Below, piece after piece: positions 52,776 to 61,931 of a stretch of 64,000 nt of DNA. Within the stretch, counting starts at the first letter, position 1. Each line of letters opens with the position of its first letter. Position numbers and translations under genes: made by a program. Source of the DNA: Prevotella sp. HUN102 (lineage in GTDB: Bacteria > Bacteroidota > Bacteroidia > Bacteroidales > Bacteroidaceae); NCBI RefSeq assembly GCF_000688375.1, contig NZ_JIAF01000004.1:2170001-2234000 (forward strand). The letters run 5' to 3'. Below the pieces are notes generated by a model. The model had not been told where the DNA came from, did not search any database, and was given only the letters and a program-made list of their open reading frames with translations.

Positions 52776-55122
52776 AGCTATTTTGTCAGCGATAATGCTG
52801 TTGTTTTTCTTTTTGTCAGCAAATGCACAGACAAAAACGACTTTTTACGGAGTGGTTAAAAATCCCGACAAGGAGAAAGTGCCGTATGCCTTGTTAAGCA
52901 TTCCCGAATTAGGCCTCTCTTCTGCTTGTAATGAAAAAGGAGAATTTTCCATTCTTGTTCCACAGGGGAAATATGAGTTTGTTGTGTCTTCTGTTGGTTA
53001 TGAAACTTCCAAAGAATGGATTTTGATAGAAGCCACCACCAAACAGAGGCATGATTTCATATGCAAAGATAAATTTATTGAATTGGAATCCGTAATCGTT
53101 CAAGCAAGGAAGCATAGTGAAGACATGCAGAAAGTTCCAATTTCTATTACAGGATTGTCTTCCAGATTTCTAAAAGATGTTGGTTTACAAAGTGTAAACG
53201 ACTTGCCTTTTTACGTTCCCAATCTTAATCAGTTAGCCAGTGGTAGCTACACGCTATTCGTAATTAGAGGCATTAACTCCATATCTATAACAGATCCCGC
53301 AGTAGGTGTATATGTAGATGGCATTCCATACAATGGATATGCCTTAAATAGCGAGATGTTTGACGCTAAAAAAATCGAGATTTTAAGAGGTCCCCAAGGA
53401 ACTCTCTTTGGACGTAACACAATGGGAGGAGTCATTAACATTGAGACAAAATCTCCAACCAATGAAATAAATGGATACGCAGAAGCCAACATCGGAAGTT
53501 TTGGCTTGCAAAAATATGGACTTTCATTATCCTGTCCTATCCTTAAAGATCGTTTATACATAAAAGGAGGATTCGTGTATGATAAAATGAACGGGTATGG
53601 CGAAAATACAACGTTGCAAACAAAAACTTATGGGTATGAAAAGATACAAGGGAATTTCTGTATGCTGTATAAAATATCCCCTTCATGGATTGCAAATTTG
53701 CATGGAACTATCGAAAAAGACAGATTTCCAAATGCTTTCGCCTATGCTTTGAATCCAGAACAGGCATTTGCCAATCCGTATAAAGTTAAAATGAATAGAC
53801 CTGCCGACTTCTGCCAGAATCAGCAATCTGCGACATTGGCGGTTAAACATAAAGGGAAATTCTTGAATTTTTCTTCTACAACAACATTCCAGCATCAGGA
53901 TTTATTCTATTCTAAAGATGGTGATTCCGATTATACAGATGCTGATATGATGACATGGAATACATACAATGGAAAGAAACTGCCTTATTCCATCTTTTCA
54001 CAAGAATTAAAATTGTCTTCTGCACAACAACAGAAAACAAAATGGCTTGTTGGTGCATTTATCTTCAGGGAAGATATGGAAGAAAACTATACTTATAAAT
54101 ATCATAAAGATTATGCGACCATAGATCCCAATGCTCCTTACGAGATGAGTACTATTTCCTCTAAACAAAATAATGGTTATGCGTTTTTTGGACAAATCTC
54201 TCATTCTCTGACAAATGCATTATCAGCGACGCTTGGAATAAGGTATGACCATGAACAAAGAGAACTTACAACAAGGAGTGAAATGGTAAAAGCCTCTAAT
54301 CCTCCTCAAACGACATTACCCGAGACTTCGGTAAATGGCAAATATCACTCTTGGTCTCCCAAACTTTCTCTTGAATACAAGATAACCAATGATAAAATGC
54401 TATATGCTTCATATGCGAGAGGATTCCGTTCCGGAGGATTAAATGCCTATACTTCAAATCCAGAACATTTGAAATATAATCCCGAATATACAAATAATTA
54501 TGAAGTTGGAATAAAGACACAATGGTGGAATAATCGATTAAGAGCAAATATGTCTCTTTTCTATATTGAATGGAAAGATCAAGTTGTTAGTGGCATAGAT
54601 TCAAAAACAATGAGCTTTATCTATATAAACGCAGGCGAAGTTAAATCCAAAGGAATAGAGTATGAAATGACATTGTTACCTTTTTCGGGATTGCAGTTAG
54701 ATTGGAATTTCGCTTATACAGATGCTGTTTACAAGAAACTGCCATTGTTTGATTTTGTCACACGAAAAACAGTTGATAAAAGTGGAAATACTCCTATACA
54801 AACTCCACGATTTTCGACGATGTTATCAGCACAATACAAGAGACCATTGACTATTCTCAGCACTCCCATATATGCTTTAATACGTATGGAATACAAGCAT
54901 ACAGGAAGCCAATATTTTAATTTGGCCAATAGCATTAAACAAGACAAATATGATGTGATAAATATTCGTATAGGAATGGAATGTACGAATTGTGGTATCT
55001 ATTTATGGGGAAAGAATCTGACAAATAACAAACATCTAGTTTTTGCTCATCCTTTCGGTCCCTCTGTATGCAAACTGGATATGCCAAGAATTTTTGGATT
55101 GACTCTTATCGGGAAATTTTAA
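52768..55122 (+). CDS. TonB-dependent receptor (siderophore-type) with N-terminal extension
   Basis: 784 residues. Signal peptide at 1-20 (FFFLSANAQ), a CarboxypepD-reg-like domain to about 100, a plug with PISITGLSSRFL, FVIRGINSIS, VGVYVDGIPYNG, ILRGPQGTLFGRNTMGG, and a barrel ending in LTLIGKF. The plug resembles that of the chromosomal receptor at 6013-8070. With the PchR-like regulator and the following ABC genes it suggests uptake of a metal chelate, but the ligand is unknown. Confidence 0.9.
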   Translation: MNKAILSAIMLLFFFLSANAQTKTTFYGVVKNPDKEKVPYALLSIPELGLSSACNEKGEFSILVPQGKYEFVVSSVGYETSKEWILIEATTKQRHDFICKDKFIELESVIVQARKHSEDMQKVPISITGLSSRFLKDVGLQSVNDLPFYVPNLNQLASGSYTLFVIRGINSISITDPAVGVYVDGIPYNGYALNSEMFDAKKIEILRGPQGTLFGRNTMGGVINIETKSPTNEINGYAEANIGSFGLQKYGLSLSCPILKDRLYIKGGFVYDKMNGYGENTTLQTKTYGYEKIQGNFCMLYKISPSWIANLHGTIEKDRFPNAFAYALNPEQAFANPYKVKMNRPADFCQNQQSATLAVKHKGKFLNFSSTTTFQHQDLFYSKDGDSDYTDADMMTWNTYNGKKLPYSIFSQELKLSSAQQQKTKWLVGAFIFREDMEENYTYKYHKDYATIDPNAPYEMSTISSKQNNGYAFFGQISHSLTNALSATLGIRYDHEQRELTTRSEMVKASNPPQTTLPETSVNGKYHSWSPKLSLEYKITNDKMLYASYARGFRSGGLNAYTSNPEHLKYNPEYTNNYEVGIKTQWWNNRLRANMSLFYIEWKDQVVSGIDSKTMSFIYINAGEVKSKGIEYEMTLLPFSGLQLDWNFAYTDAVYKKLPLFDFVTRKTVDKSGNTPIQTPRFSTMLSAQYKRPLTILSTPIYALIRMEYKHTGSQYFNLANSIKQDKYDVINIRIGMECTNCGIYLWGKNLTNNKHLVFAHPFGPSVCKLDMPRIFGLTLIGKF

Positions 55123-55131
55123 GACCTGCTT

Positions 55132-56007
55132 ATGAATTTAGAAATACGTAATTTATCCAAGAAATACCGTAATGGTGTTGTTGCTTTAGCAGATGTCTCA
55201 CTTTCTATTGAAAACGGGATGTTTGGTCTATTGGGAAAGAACGGCTCTGGCAAATCAACTTTGATGAGGACTATTGCTATGTTACAAGAGCCAGATAGCG
55301 GCAGTATTTATATCAATGGAGAGGATGTCTTATCCTCTCCATTGAAGATGAAAGAAGTACTTGGATATTTGCCGCAAGAGTTTGGGGTGTATCCAAATGT
55401 GAATGCAGAAGAGTTGTTGTCACATATTGCAACTCTTAAAGGCATATCTTCAAATGAGGACAGAAAAAGACAAATAACAGAGCTTCTTCATAAAGTAAAT
55501 CTGTTTGATGTACGAAAAAAAAGAGTTGATAGCTATTCTGGTGGAATGAAACAACGTTTTGGTATAGCACAAGCCCTCTTGGGTAATCCCCAAATTATAA
55601 TCGTTGATGAGCCAACCGCAGGATTGGATCCCGTTGAAAGGAATCGCTTTTATAACTTACTTGCTGAGATAGGTAAGGATATGATAGTAATACTTTCTAC
55701 CCATATTGTGGAAGATGTTGAAACGTTATGTCAAAATATGGCTATTCTAAATAATGGTCATATTGTTTGTTCTGGAAAACCTTCCGATTTGACTCATAAA
55801 CTTACAGGAAAATTGTGGGAAATTCCTTTTGAAGAATGCAATACAACAGGTCTCAAATCCCAATGTCTCCTCATAAATTCATATTATCGTTCTGGGAATA
55901 AGTTTTCCACTTACTTCTCCGAAAAAGACTTGCCTTATCCATTCAAACAGAAAATACCTTCGTTAGAAGATTTCTATTTCTATAAGTGTGCAATATCTCC
56001 ATTCTAA
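55132..56007 (+). CDS. ABC transporter ATP-binding protein
   Basis: 291 residues. Walker A GLLGKNGSGKSTLM (~33-46), Q-loop GYLPQEFGVYPN, signature YSGGMKQRFGIAQALL, Walker B IIIVDEPTAGLDP, and the switch ILSTHIVEDVE. CcmA/ABC-2 type subclass. Starts 9 bp after the receptor stop and ends just before the permease; operon-mates surely. Confidence 0.93.
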   Translation: MNLEIRNLSKKYRNGVVALADVSLSIENGMFGLLGKNGSGKSTLMRTIAMLQEPDSGSIYINGEDVLSSPLKMKEVLGYLPQEFGVYPNVNAEELLSHIATLKGISSNEDRKRQITELLHKVNLFDVRKKRVDSYSGGMKQRFGIAQALLGNPQIIIVDEPTAGLDPVERNRFYNLLAEIGKDMIVILSTHIVEDVETLCQNMAILNNGHIVCSGKPSDLTHKLTGKLWEIPFEECNTTGLKSQCLLINSYYRSGNKFSTYFSEKDLPYPFKQKIPSLEDFYFYKCAISPF

Positions 56008-56017
56008 AAACAGAAAT

Positions 56018-59000
56018 ATGGTAAAGGATATTATTTCGTATGAATTGAAAAGTAATCTGCCGAGCAAGAAAACTTTCATTCTTTTCTTGATACTTCTGTT
56101 TCAAGGTATTTGGTATGCAAAGGGGTTTTATGATATGTATCCCAATGTAGGAGTGTATATGAACTCATCTGCCATTTTTTACAAGAGTTTTGCAGGGATG
56201 GGAATGTTTCTTGTTATAATAATCGGAGTGTTTTCCGGAAATTTCCTGTTTAGAGAGATTGAAAACACTAGTGCCTCATGGTATTATGCTCTACCCATTA
56301 GTAATAAAGCATTTTTCATTGGTAGATTTATTTCTGCTTATATCTACAATCTTGTTATTTCTCTCGGACTAATTGCAGGGATGCTTTTGCTTCCTCTATC
56401 AGGTATAGGAAAAGAGTTTCAATTCGGAACAATTCCATTGTTACAGATTTTTCATGGTTTCCTAATTTTCGCACTTCCTAATATTCTTTTGCTCACAACC
56501 TTGGTTTTTGCATCTATTACCTATGCAAGAAAAGTGAGTGCAGGTTACTTGGCTGTGGCAATCATTACTATATTGTTCATGATTGCCAAAACCACGATGG
56601 AGAGCTCTGACATGAATTGGATACTGGCTATTCTCGATCCATTTGGAACTAATATCGTAGAATACATCAATCAAGGTATGACAACCATTGAGAAGAATAT
56701 TGCTTTTCTTCCTTTGGATATTTATCTGATTGAAAATAGAGTCTTTTGGCTTTGTGTCACTTTCTTGTTATTAAACATCTCATATCGAAAATTTTCTTTT
56801 CAATGGTTTTTGAACAGAAATGATACTCAAAAGAAGCGAGAACGGAAAGTCTCATTATTTTGTGAGACAAATGAGAAACAGTTTTTTTCTCATCATCTAC
56901 ACATTGAGAAAAGTCTGAAATGGCATTTGAAGTCCGTCTTCAATCTCTCCAGAATTGAATATCTCATGACAATTCGTTCGTTAGGAGTAAGAATTGTATT
57001 GGGAGCAATTCTCATACTCATCCTATTAGAAAATCTTTTGTGGAACGAGTCTTATTATATCGGAGCAACAATTCCTATCACTTCTGTAATGACTTACTTC
57101 CGATTTGTGTTCGGAGTATTCATTATGATAGTACTTATGGCAATGGCTATAGAGTTGTTCTTTAGAGAACAGACTTGTGGTATGGGGTTAATTACAGACT
57201 CTCTGCCAACCCCTCAATGGGTTATACTATCTTCCCGACTATTCACGATGTTTGGAGCTGCCTTTACATTCTCTTTGAGTTTCTTTATTATATCTGTGTT
57301 AACTCAAGTATTGAAGGGAGGAGGTGCTTATTTTGATTTCTCCAAATACGTGAATGACATTTTGGGGTATCATTGGGGGTGGATCACTTTCATTCTTTGG
57401 ATTGCATATGCTTTCTTTATTGTTACATTGACTCGAAAGCGTTTCTTTTCTCATGTTATTTGTATATCTAGCTTCCTTGCTATGATACTTATATTTGATC
57501 AAGGCATCGTAGAAGAAACACGTTTTGCCTATTCTATCGTTCCTGGGTTCAAGTCTTATTCGGAATTATATGGTTATGGGATCTGGGAAATTGCAGGCTA
57601 TTGGTATATATTGATGTGGTTGTGTTTGGGAATGATTTTCATTCTCTTGGGAATAAGTATGCGTAACGCAGGAATGCTGAATAGAATAAGATTGAGGACT
57701 GTTATTAAGAAAAATCCCAAATTGTCCATGTCCGTGGCTTGTTTTATCATTCTGTTCTTTATGACGCATCTATACATTTACAAAGAGGTAAATATATCTG
57801 GCAATTTTGAAAGTACCGATCAGGTCTGTCTGAGAAAGGCCGATTATGAGAAGAAACATTTTTATCTTGACTGTAAAGCTCAATTACATTATCAATATAT
57901 AGAGCTGAATATTGATTTCTTCCAATCGGAACGGAAGGCTGAATATTCTGCCGAGCTTTTTTTAATCAACAGAAACATTACTCCTATTGATACGATAAGT
58001 TTAAGTTTTCCAAAGTTTTGCCAAGTAGAAAGTTTGGAAAAAAATCATTTTCCATTAAAGGTGTTGTCTAAGGATACTTTACACAATCAGTATACTTATT
58101 TGTTACCCTCTTCTGTACAACAGGGGGAGACCGTAAGATTATCTCTGAAAGCAAATAAACAGTACAAAGGATTTACGCAAGACGGTGACGGTGGCGATCC
58201 TCAGTTAGATTTAGCATTTCAGGGATTATGGGGAAATGTTAAAGATTATTTGCCGACAATTGGTTTTAATATGAAGAATCGATTGGAAAAGAATCGTGAA
58301 CGTAAAGAATATGGTCTTTCTATATTGAAGTCAAGAAAGGCTCCTATAATAAATAAAATATATCTTGCGAGAGATGCTTATATGTCTGATGCAGAGCTTG
58401 TTTTAGGAGTTATCCATGCAACAACGGATAAAGGGCAACGCCTCATTCTTCCCGGAAAAACATTATATGAGTATGAAAAGGGCAATAGGTTTTTTGTTGC
58501 ATCAAAAATAGATACACCATGCCCTTTCAATTGGCATTTCGCAAGTGCTATGTACGACTACAATGCCAAGAGGAGTAAAGGTATAGAAACAAAAGTGTTT
58601 TTTGCACACAATCACCCATTTAATGTCAACTTTTACCAAAGTTCCCTTATCGCATGCATTGATTATACGACACATCTATTAGGAAGTTTCCCATATAAAG
58701 AAGTAAAACTCGTTGAAATACCATTCTTCAAAGAGCCTTTGTATGTTTATGGGAATACTATTGCCATCTCCGAAAAAGAAGGTTGGTATGCGGATATTTC
58801 TCATTCAGAAGAAAGACTCTACGTCTTACAAACCATTGCTTCTTCAGTTTTCAGACAGTGGATACAAGCCCATATAAGAATGGCAGATGTACAAGGGGCG
58901 GATATGCTTCAAACGGCAATACCTGAGGCATTAGGAATGGTCTTCATACAAAACAAAGAGGGGAAGAATGCGATAAAAATCCTCCATGAAAAGAAAATGA

Positions 59001-59269
59001 ACTCTTATATCAGACATAAAAATAATGAACCCAATATTGAACCCCCATTACTGTATGCAGACGGAGCTGATTATTTAGCACAAAATAAAGGTGCTATAGC
59101 AATCTATAAAACAATAGAAGAAATCGGCATTCAGAAATTTGTTTCAACTATACACAAGATAGCTGATAAATCAAGACAAGAGAGAGTTTCGTTCCAAGAT
59201 TTCTATGATGAAATTAAGCCGATGCTTAGCGATCAATTACGACACAGCATGTCGTCTGTCGAAAAGTGA
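56018..59269 (+). CDS. ABC-2 permease fused to inactive M1-peptidase-like domain
   Basis: About 1083 residues from ATG 56018. Two ABC-2-type membrane halves (about residues 20-260 and 300-560, each with six hydrophobic segments) are followed by a large outside domain like that of 'ABC permease/M1 aminopeptidase' proteins of Bacteroidetes. Where M1 enzymes have the zinc motif HExxH followed by QW, this one reads TIASSVFRQWI, so His, Glu and His are replaced by Ser, Ser and Arg; no peptidase activity is expected. It probably binds rather than cuts its ligand. It pairs with the ATPase just upstream. Confidence 0.85.
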   Translation: MVKDIISYELKSNLPSKKTFILFLILLFQGIWYAKGFYDMYPNVGVYMNSSAIFYKSFAGMGMFLVIIIGVFSGNFLFREIENTSASWYYALPISNKAFFIGRFISAYIYNLVISLGLIAGMLLLPLSGIGKEFQFGTIPLLQIFHGFLIFALPNILLLTTLVFASITYARKVSAGYLAVAIITILFMIAKTTMESSDMNWILAILDPFGTNIVEYINQGMTTIEKNIAFLPLDIYLIENRVFWLCVTFLLLNISYRKFSFQWFLNRNDTQKKRERKVSLFCETNEKQFFSHHLHIEKSLKWHLKSVFNLSRIEYLMTIRSLGVRIVLGAILILILLENLLWNESYYIGATIPITSVMTYFRFVFGVFIMIVLMAMAIELFFREQTCGMGLITDSLPTPQWVILSSRLFTMFGAAFTFSLSFFIISVLTQVLKGGGAYFDFSKYVNDILGYHWGWITFILWIAYAFFIVTLTRKRFFSHVICISSFLAMILIFDQGIVEETRFAYSIVPGFKSYSELYGYGIWEIAGYWYILMWLCLGMIFILLGISMRNAGMLNRIRLRTVIKKNPKLSMSVACFIILFFMTHLYIYKEVNISGNFESTDQVCLRKADYEKKHFYLDCKAQLHYQYIELNIDFFQSERKAEYSAELFLINRNITPIDTISLSFPKFCQVESLEKNHFPLKVLSKDTLHNQYTYLLPSSVQQGETVRLSLKANKQYKGFTQDGDGGDPQLDLAFQGLWGNVKDYLPTIGFNMKNRLEKNRERKEYGLSILKSRKAPIINKIYLARDAYMSDAELVLGVIHATTDKGQRLILPGKTLYEYEKGNRFFVASKIDTPCPFNWHFASAMYDYNAKRSKGIETKVFFAHNHPFNVNFYQSSLIACIDYTTHLLGSFPYKEVKLVEIPFFKEPLYVYGNTIAISEKEGWYADISHSEERLYVLQTIASSVFRQWIQAHIRMADVQGADMLQTAIPEALGMVFIQNKEGKNAIKILHEKKMNSYIRHKNNEPNIEPPLLYADGADYLAQNKGAIAIYKTIEEIGIQKFVSTIHKIADKSRQERVSFQDFYDEIKPMLSDQLRHSMSSVEK

Positions 59270-59353
59270 TAAAAAGTAGTTCGAAACATAGTAATAAAAT
59301 ATAAAAACTTATTTGAATTATCATCTCGTATAAATACATAAAGAATAACAAGT

Positions 59354-59951
59354 ATGAAAAGATTAATTCAAACCTCGTTTTTTGAAGTGCTTTCTTCACA
59401 AGTCTCTACAGAGAGTCAAGTACGAATAGCAACAGAACGCTTATTAGAAGAAATTGTAGCACTAAGTATTTCGGAGCCCGATAGTGCTTCCTTGTTTCGG
59501 ACTCTACATTACACTCGATTCCATTTGGGAGATGTGGCAGAAAAATCAGAAATAACAACCGAAATGGGGAAAAAATGTATTGGAGCTGCTCTTTGTCATT
59601 GACACAGAGCTGGAATTGTTGAAGATGCGAATACAGGGACTTCTTCCTGCTTTGCCCGTCAAACCAGTTCAGAAACTCCGTTGGACAGGCAAAGCAACAG
59701 ATTTAGTTGAACTTCTTTATGCCCTTGATACTTGCGACTGTATCAATGATGGAGAAATAGGTGTTGAGGAGTTAGCAGATGCTCTCTCGGAGATCTTTGG
59801 AGTGGAAATCAAGAACTGCTACAACGTCTATATGAACATGAAACGCCGCAAAGATGACAGCCGCACCTATTTCCTTGATGAACTCCGTGAGAAACTCAAT
59901 AAACGTATGGTGGAGAGCGACCTGAAAGGCGGCAAGTTCAAGAAGCGGTAA
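59354..59951 (+). pseudogene. rteC: RteC-like regulator with frameshift
   Basis: The first frame (59354-59602) gives MKRLIQTSFFEVLSSQVSTE..., an RteC-type helical N-terminus. The second (from about 59576 to 59951) gives ELLFVIDTELELLKMRIQ... and the RteC C-terminal domain LRWTGKATDLVELLYALDTC, then YFLDELREKLNKRM. They join if one base is removed in the run GGGGAAAAAA at 59566-59575. RteC activates excision genes in CTnDOT. It could be a dead gene, a homopolymer reading error or a programmed slip. Confidence 0.72.
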
Positions 59952-60113
59952 ATCAATAGGAAGATATTCCGGTATTTCGGAGTATCTCCCTTCATTCATT
60001 CTTTGATAAGCACTTCCAACTTCTTGGCTATATCCTCGGATGTTGGAAGCAGTTCCTTGTATGCCATACTGAATTTTCTCTGCAATATTTATAAAAACGC
60101 ATCAAAAATCCGT

Positions 60114-60121
60114 ATCTTTGC
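60114..60121 (+). promoter_or_regulatory. -7 promoter box for Abi gene
   Basis: TATCTTTG, 21 bp before ATG 60143. Confidence 0.5.
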
Positions 60122-60142
60122 ATCCGTTTGAAATACAAGTAT

Positions 60143-61105
60143 ATGGAAATTTATAACAAACCTCCATTAACATATACTGAGCAGGTCGAACTGTTGAGTT
60201 CGAGAGGAATGGTCATTTCCGATAAGCAACGTACGGAAAGGCATCTTGCCAATATCAGTTACTATCGTCTCAGTGCCTATATGCTTCCATACAAGCAAAA
60301 GGAAAACGGAAAGATACTTGACTCTTTCCGAGAAGGTGTTACTTGGGATACGGTGTATAATCTGTATGTGTTTGACCGAAAGTTGCGTTTGTTGGTTTTT
60401 GATGCCATAGAACGGTTGGAAGTTGCCATACGTGCACAAATCATATACCAGCTTAGCCATAAATATGGTTCGCATTGGCAAGACAGACCGGAAATGTTCA
60501 CTCCTCCCAAGATCATTACTTTGCGTGACGGGAGGACTGTTACAATGGATGTATATGGCGATATTCAAAAACATATCAAGGAACAGTTACACAACAACAA
60601 GGCAGAGGTTTTCATTCAGCATTACTGCAATAAATATGACACCCCCGTAAATCCGCCATCTTGGATGAGCGTTGAAGTCATGTATTTCAATCACCTTTCG
60701 CGTATCTGTACCGGACTGAGACACCGTGCCGATATAAACGGTATCGCCTCCTATTTTGTCCTGCCACCCAAGACGTTCTGTTCGTGGCTTCACACAATAA
60801 ATTATGTACGCAATATATGCGCCCATCATGCAAGGCTTTGGAACAGGGACATGAACATCGTACCCGAAAAATTGGCTTTTTCCAAAAGCCTTGACTGGAT
60901 AGACAGCCCGAACACGGTAAAAAGGAGTAAACTCTATTATTTCCTGTGTATGCTGAATTATATGTTGCAAACAGCAAATCCCACCTCCGCTTTCAAACAT
61001 CGATTAAAAGATTTATTGACAGAATATCAAGAAGTTGTATCCCTTAATGCTATGGGATTTCAGCCGGGCTGGATGAATGAAAAAATGTGGAACGATAAAA
61101 AATAA
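60143..61105 (+). CDS. Abi_2-family abortive-infection protein (HEPN RNase-like)
   Basis: 320 residues of the AbiD/AbiF (Abi_2) family. Opening KPPLTYTEQVELLSSRGM, then RHLANISYYRLSAYMLPY and YVFDRKLRLLVFDAIERLEV. Near residue 223 NYVRNICAHHARLWN contains R-x4-H, the HEPN ribonuclease motif. These proteins stop phage growth by attacking RNA. Own promoter; lies as cargo between rteC and the transfer genes of the outer ICE. The shorter start (ATG 60143 rather than TTG 60128) is preferred for its position relative to the promoter. Confidence 0.88.
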   Translation: MEIYNKPPLTYTEQVELLSSRGMVISDKQRTERHLANISYYRLSAYMLPYKQKENGKILDSFREGVTWDTVYNLYVFDRKLRLLVFDAIERLEVAIRAQIIYQLSHKYGSHWQDRPEMFTPPKIITLRDGRTVTMDVYGDIQKHIKEQLHNNKAEVFIQHYCNKYDTPVNPPSWMSVEVMYFNHLSRICTGLRHRADINGIASYFVLPPKTFCSWLHTINYVRNICAHHARLWNRDMNIVPEKLAFSKSLDWIDSPNTVKRSKLYYFLCMLNYMLQTANPTSAFKHRLKDLLTEYQEVVSLNAMGFQPGWMNEKMWNDKK

Positions 61106-61139
61106 TCGATGAGAGTATTGATTGTTGGATAAAAAGTTG

Positions 61140-61354
61140 TATCTTTGCAGTGGTCTAAAATCAGACAGTTCTATAACTAAAAGATAATAAGCCTCTCAGG
61201 CGCGTCGAAAGACAGCATACTTGAGGGGCGTTCTTCATTTTATAAGGGAGCCGAAACGAAGAGAACACAAGGTGCAACAAATCAAAAGGGAGGTATTCCG
61301 AGTTCGGAGTAAATCTCCCTTGATTTATTTTCTGCGACTATTGGTTGCAGAAAA
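61140..61354 (+). ncRNA. Candidate structured RNA upstream of transfer genes
   Basis: A -7 box TATCTTTG (61140-61147) faces a 170-nt stretch with no frame that ends in a hairpin, AAGGGAG/CTCCCTT (61286-61321, inner CCGA/TCGG), then ATTTATTTTC, and a second hairpin TTTTCTGC/GCAGAAAA (61328-61354). A third, CTCCAAC/GTTGGAG, lies at 61388-61406. The convergent gene ends at 61413, so this is not its leader. It might be a small RNA acting in trans; the element in CTnDOT encodes one (RteR), but no likeness was checked. Confidence 0.45.
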
Positions 61355-61412
61355 TTTTCGAGTCCCTCAAAAGAAGATTAGAAAAAACTCCAACCGTTAG
61401 TTGGAGAATTTC

Positions 61413-61859
61413 CTATCGGAAAAGTGCCCTTATGAACTTATACGCTGTCCAAAGGACGACAAAAGGAGCCGTAAAGAAACCACCTATGAGGTAAAGCAGA
61501 AACTTGAATACGTAGTAGAAATTCCACTGTCCTGTCGTTCCTGCCGTCATCTTCCACGGCAGTACTTTGTTGATAAACACATACCCTGCCCAAAAAGCCA
61601 TCAGAACGTATCCAGACATCCACTGCATGTCGGGCATTCGTTTGGTGGTCATAAAGTCGAGTTTATAGCCGATGACAAAGAATGCGGTGTATAGGATAAG
61701 GTAGTAGAGATTATCCCAGATGGCTCTGTCCTTTCTTTTCTGATAACAAGGAGAGCAAAGTATCGGCTGATACCTTGCTGCACATTCAGGACACAGCCCT
61801 TTTCCGCAATCGGAACATTGGGCGACTGCCGGTTCTTGGGTATGATTGAAACAATTCAT
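61413..61859 (-). CDS. B-box/zinc-ribbon membrane protein
   Basis: 148 residues from ATG 61859. The N-terminal 40 residues have paired Cys/His (MNCFNHTQEPAVAQCSDCGK, then LCPECAARY and ILCSPCYQKR) like a B-box zinc finger. About three transmembrane segments follow. Such proteins occur near transfer genes in Bacteroidales elements; function unknown. It is downstream of the coupling protein gene on the same strand with about 70 bp between. Confidence 0.72.
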   Translation of the reverse strand: MNCFNHTQEPAVAQCSDCGKGLCPECAARYQPILCSPCYQKRKDRAIWDNLYYLILYTAFFVIGYKLDFMTTKRMPDMQWMSGYVLMAFWAGYVFINKVLPWKMTAGTTGQWNFYYVFKFLLYLIGGFFTAPFVVLWTAYKFIRALFR

Positions 61860-61931
61860 AGTGTAATCGTTTAGCGTGTTCAAAAATACGATTTCCCACT
61901 CTCTTAATCAAATAAAAGGCATACCCATTTC

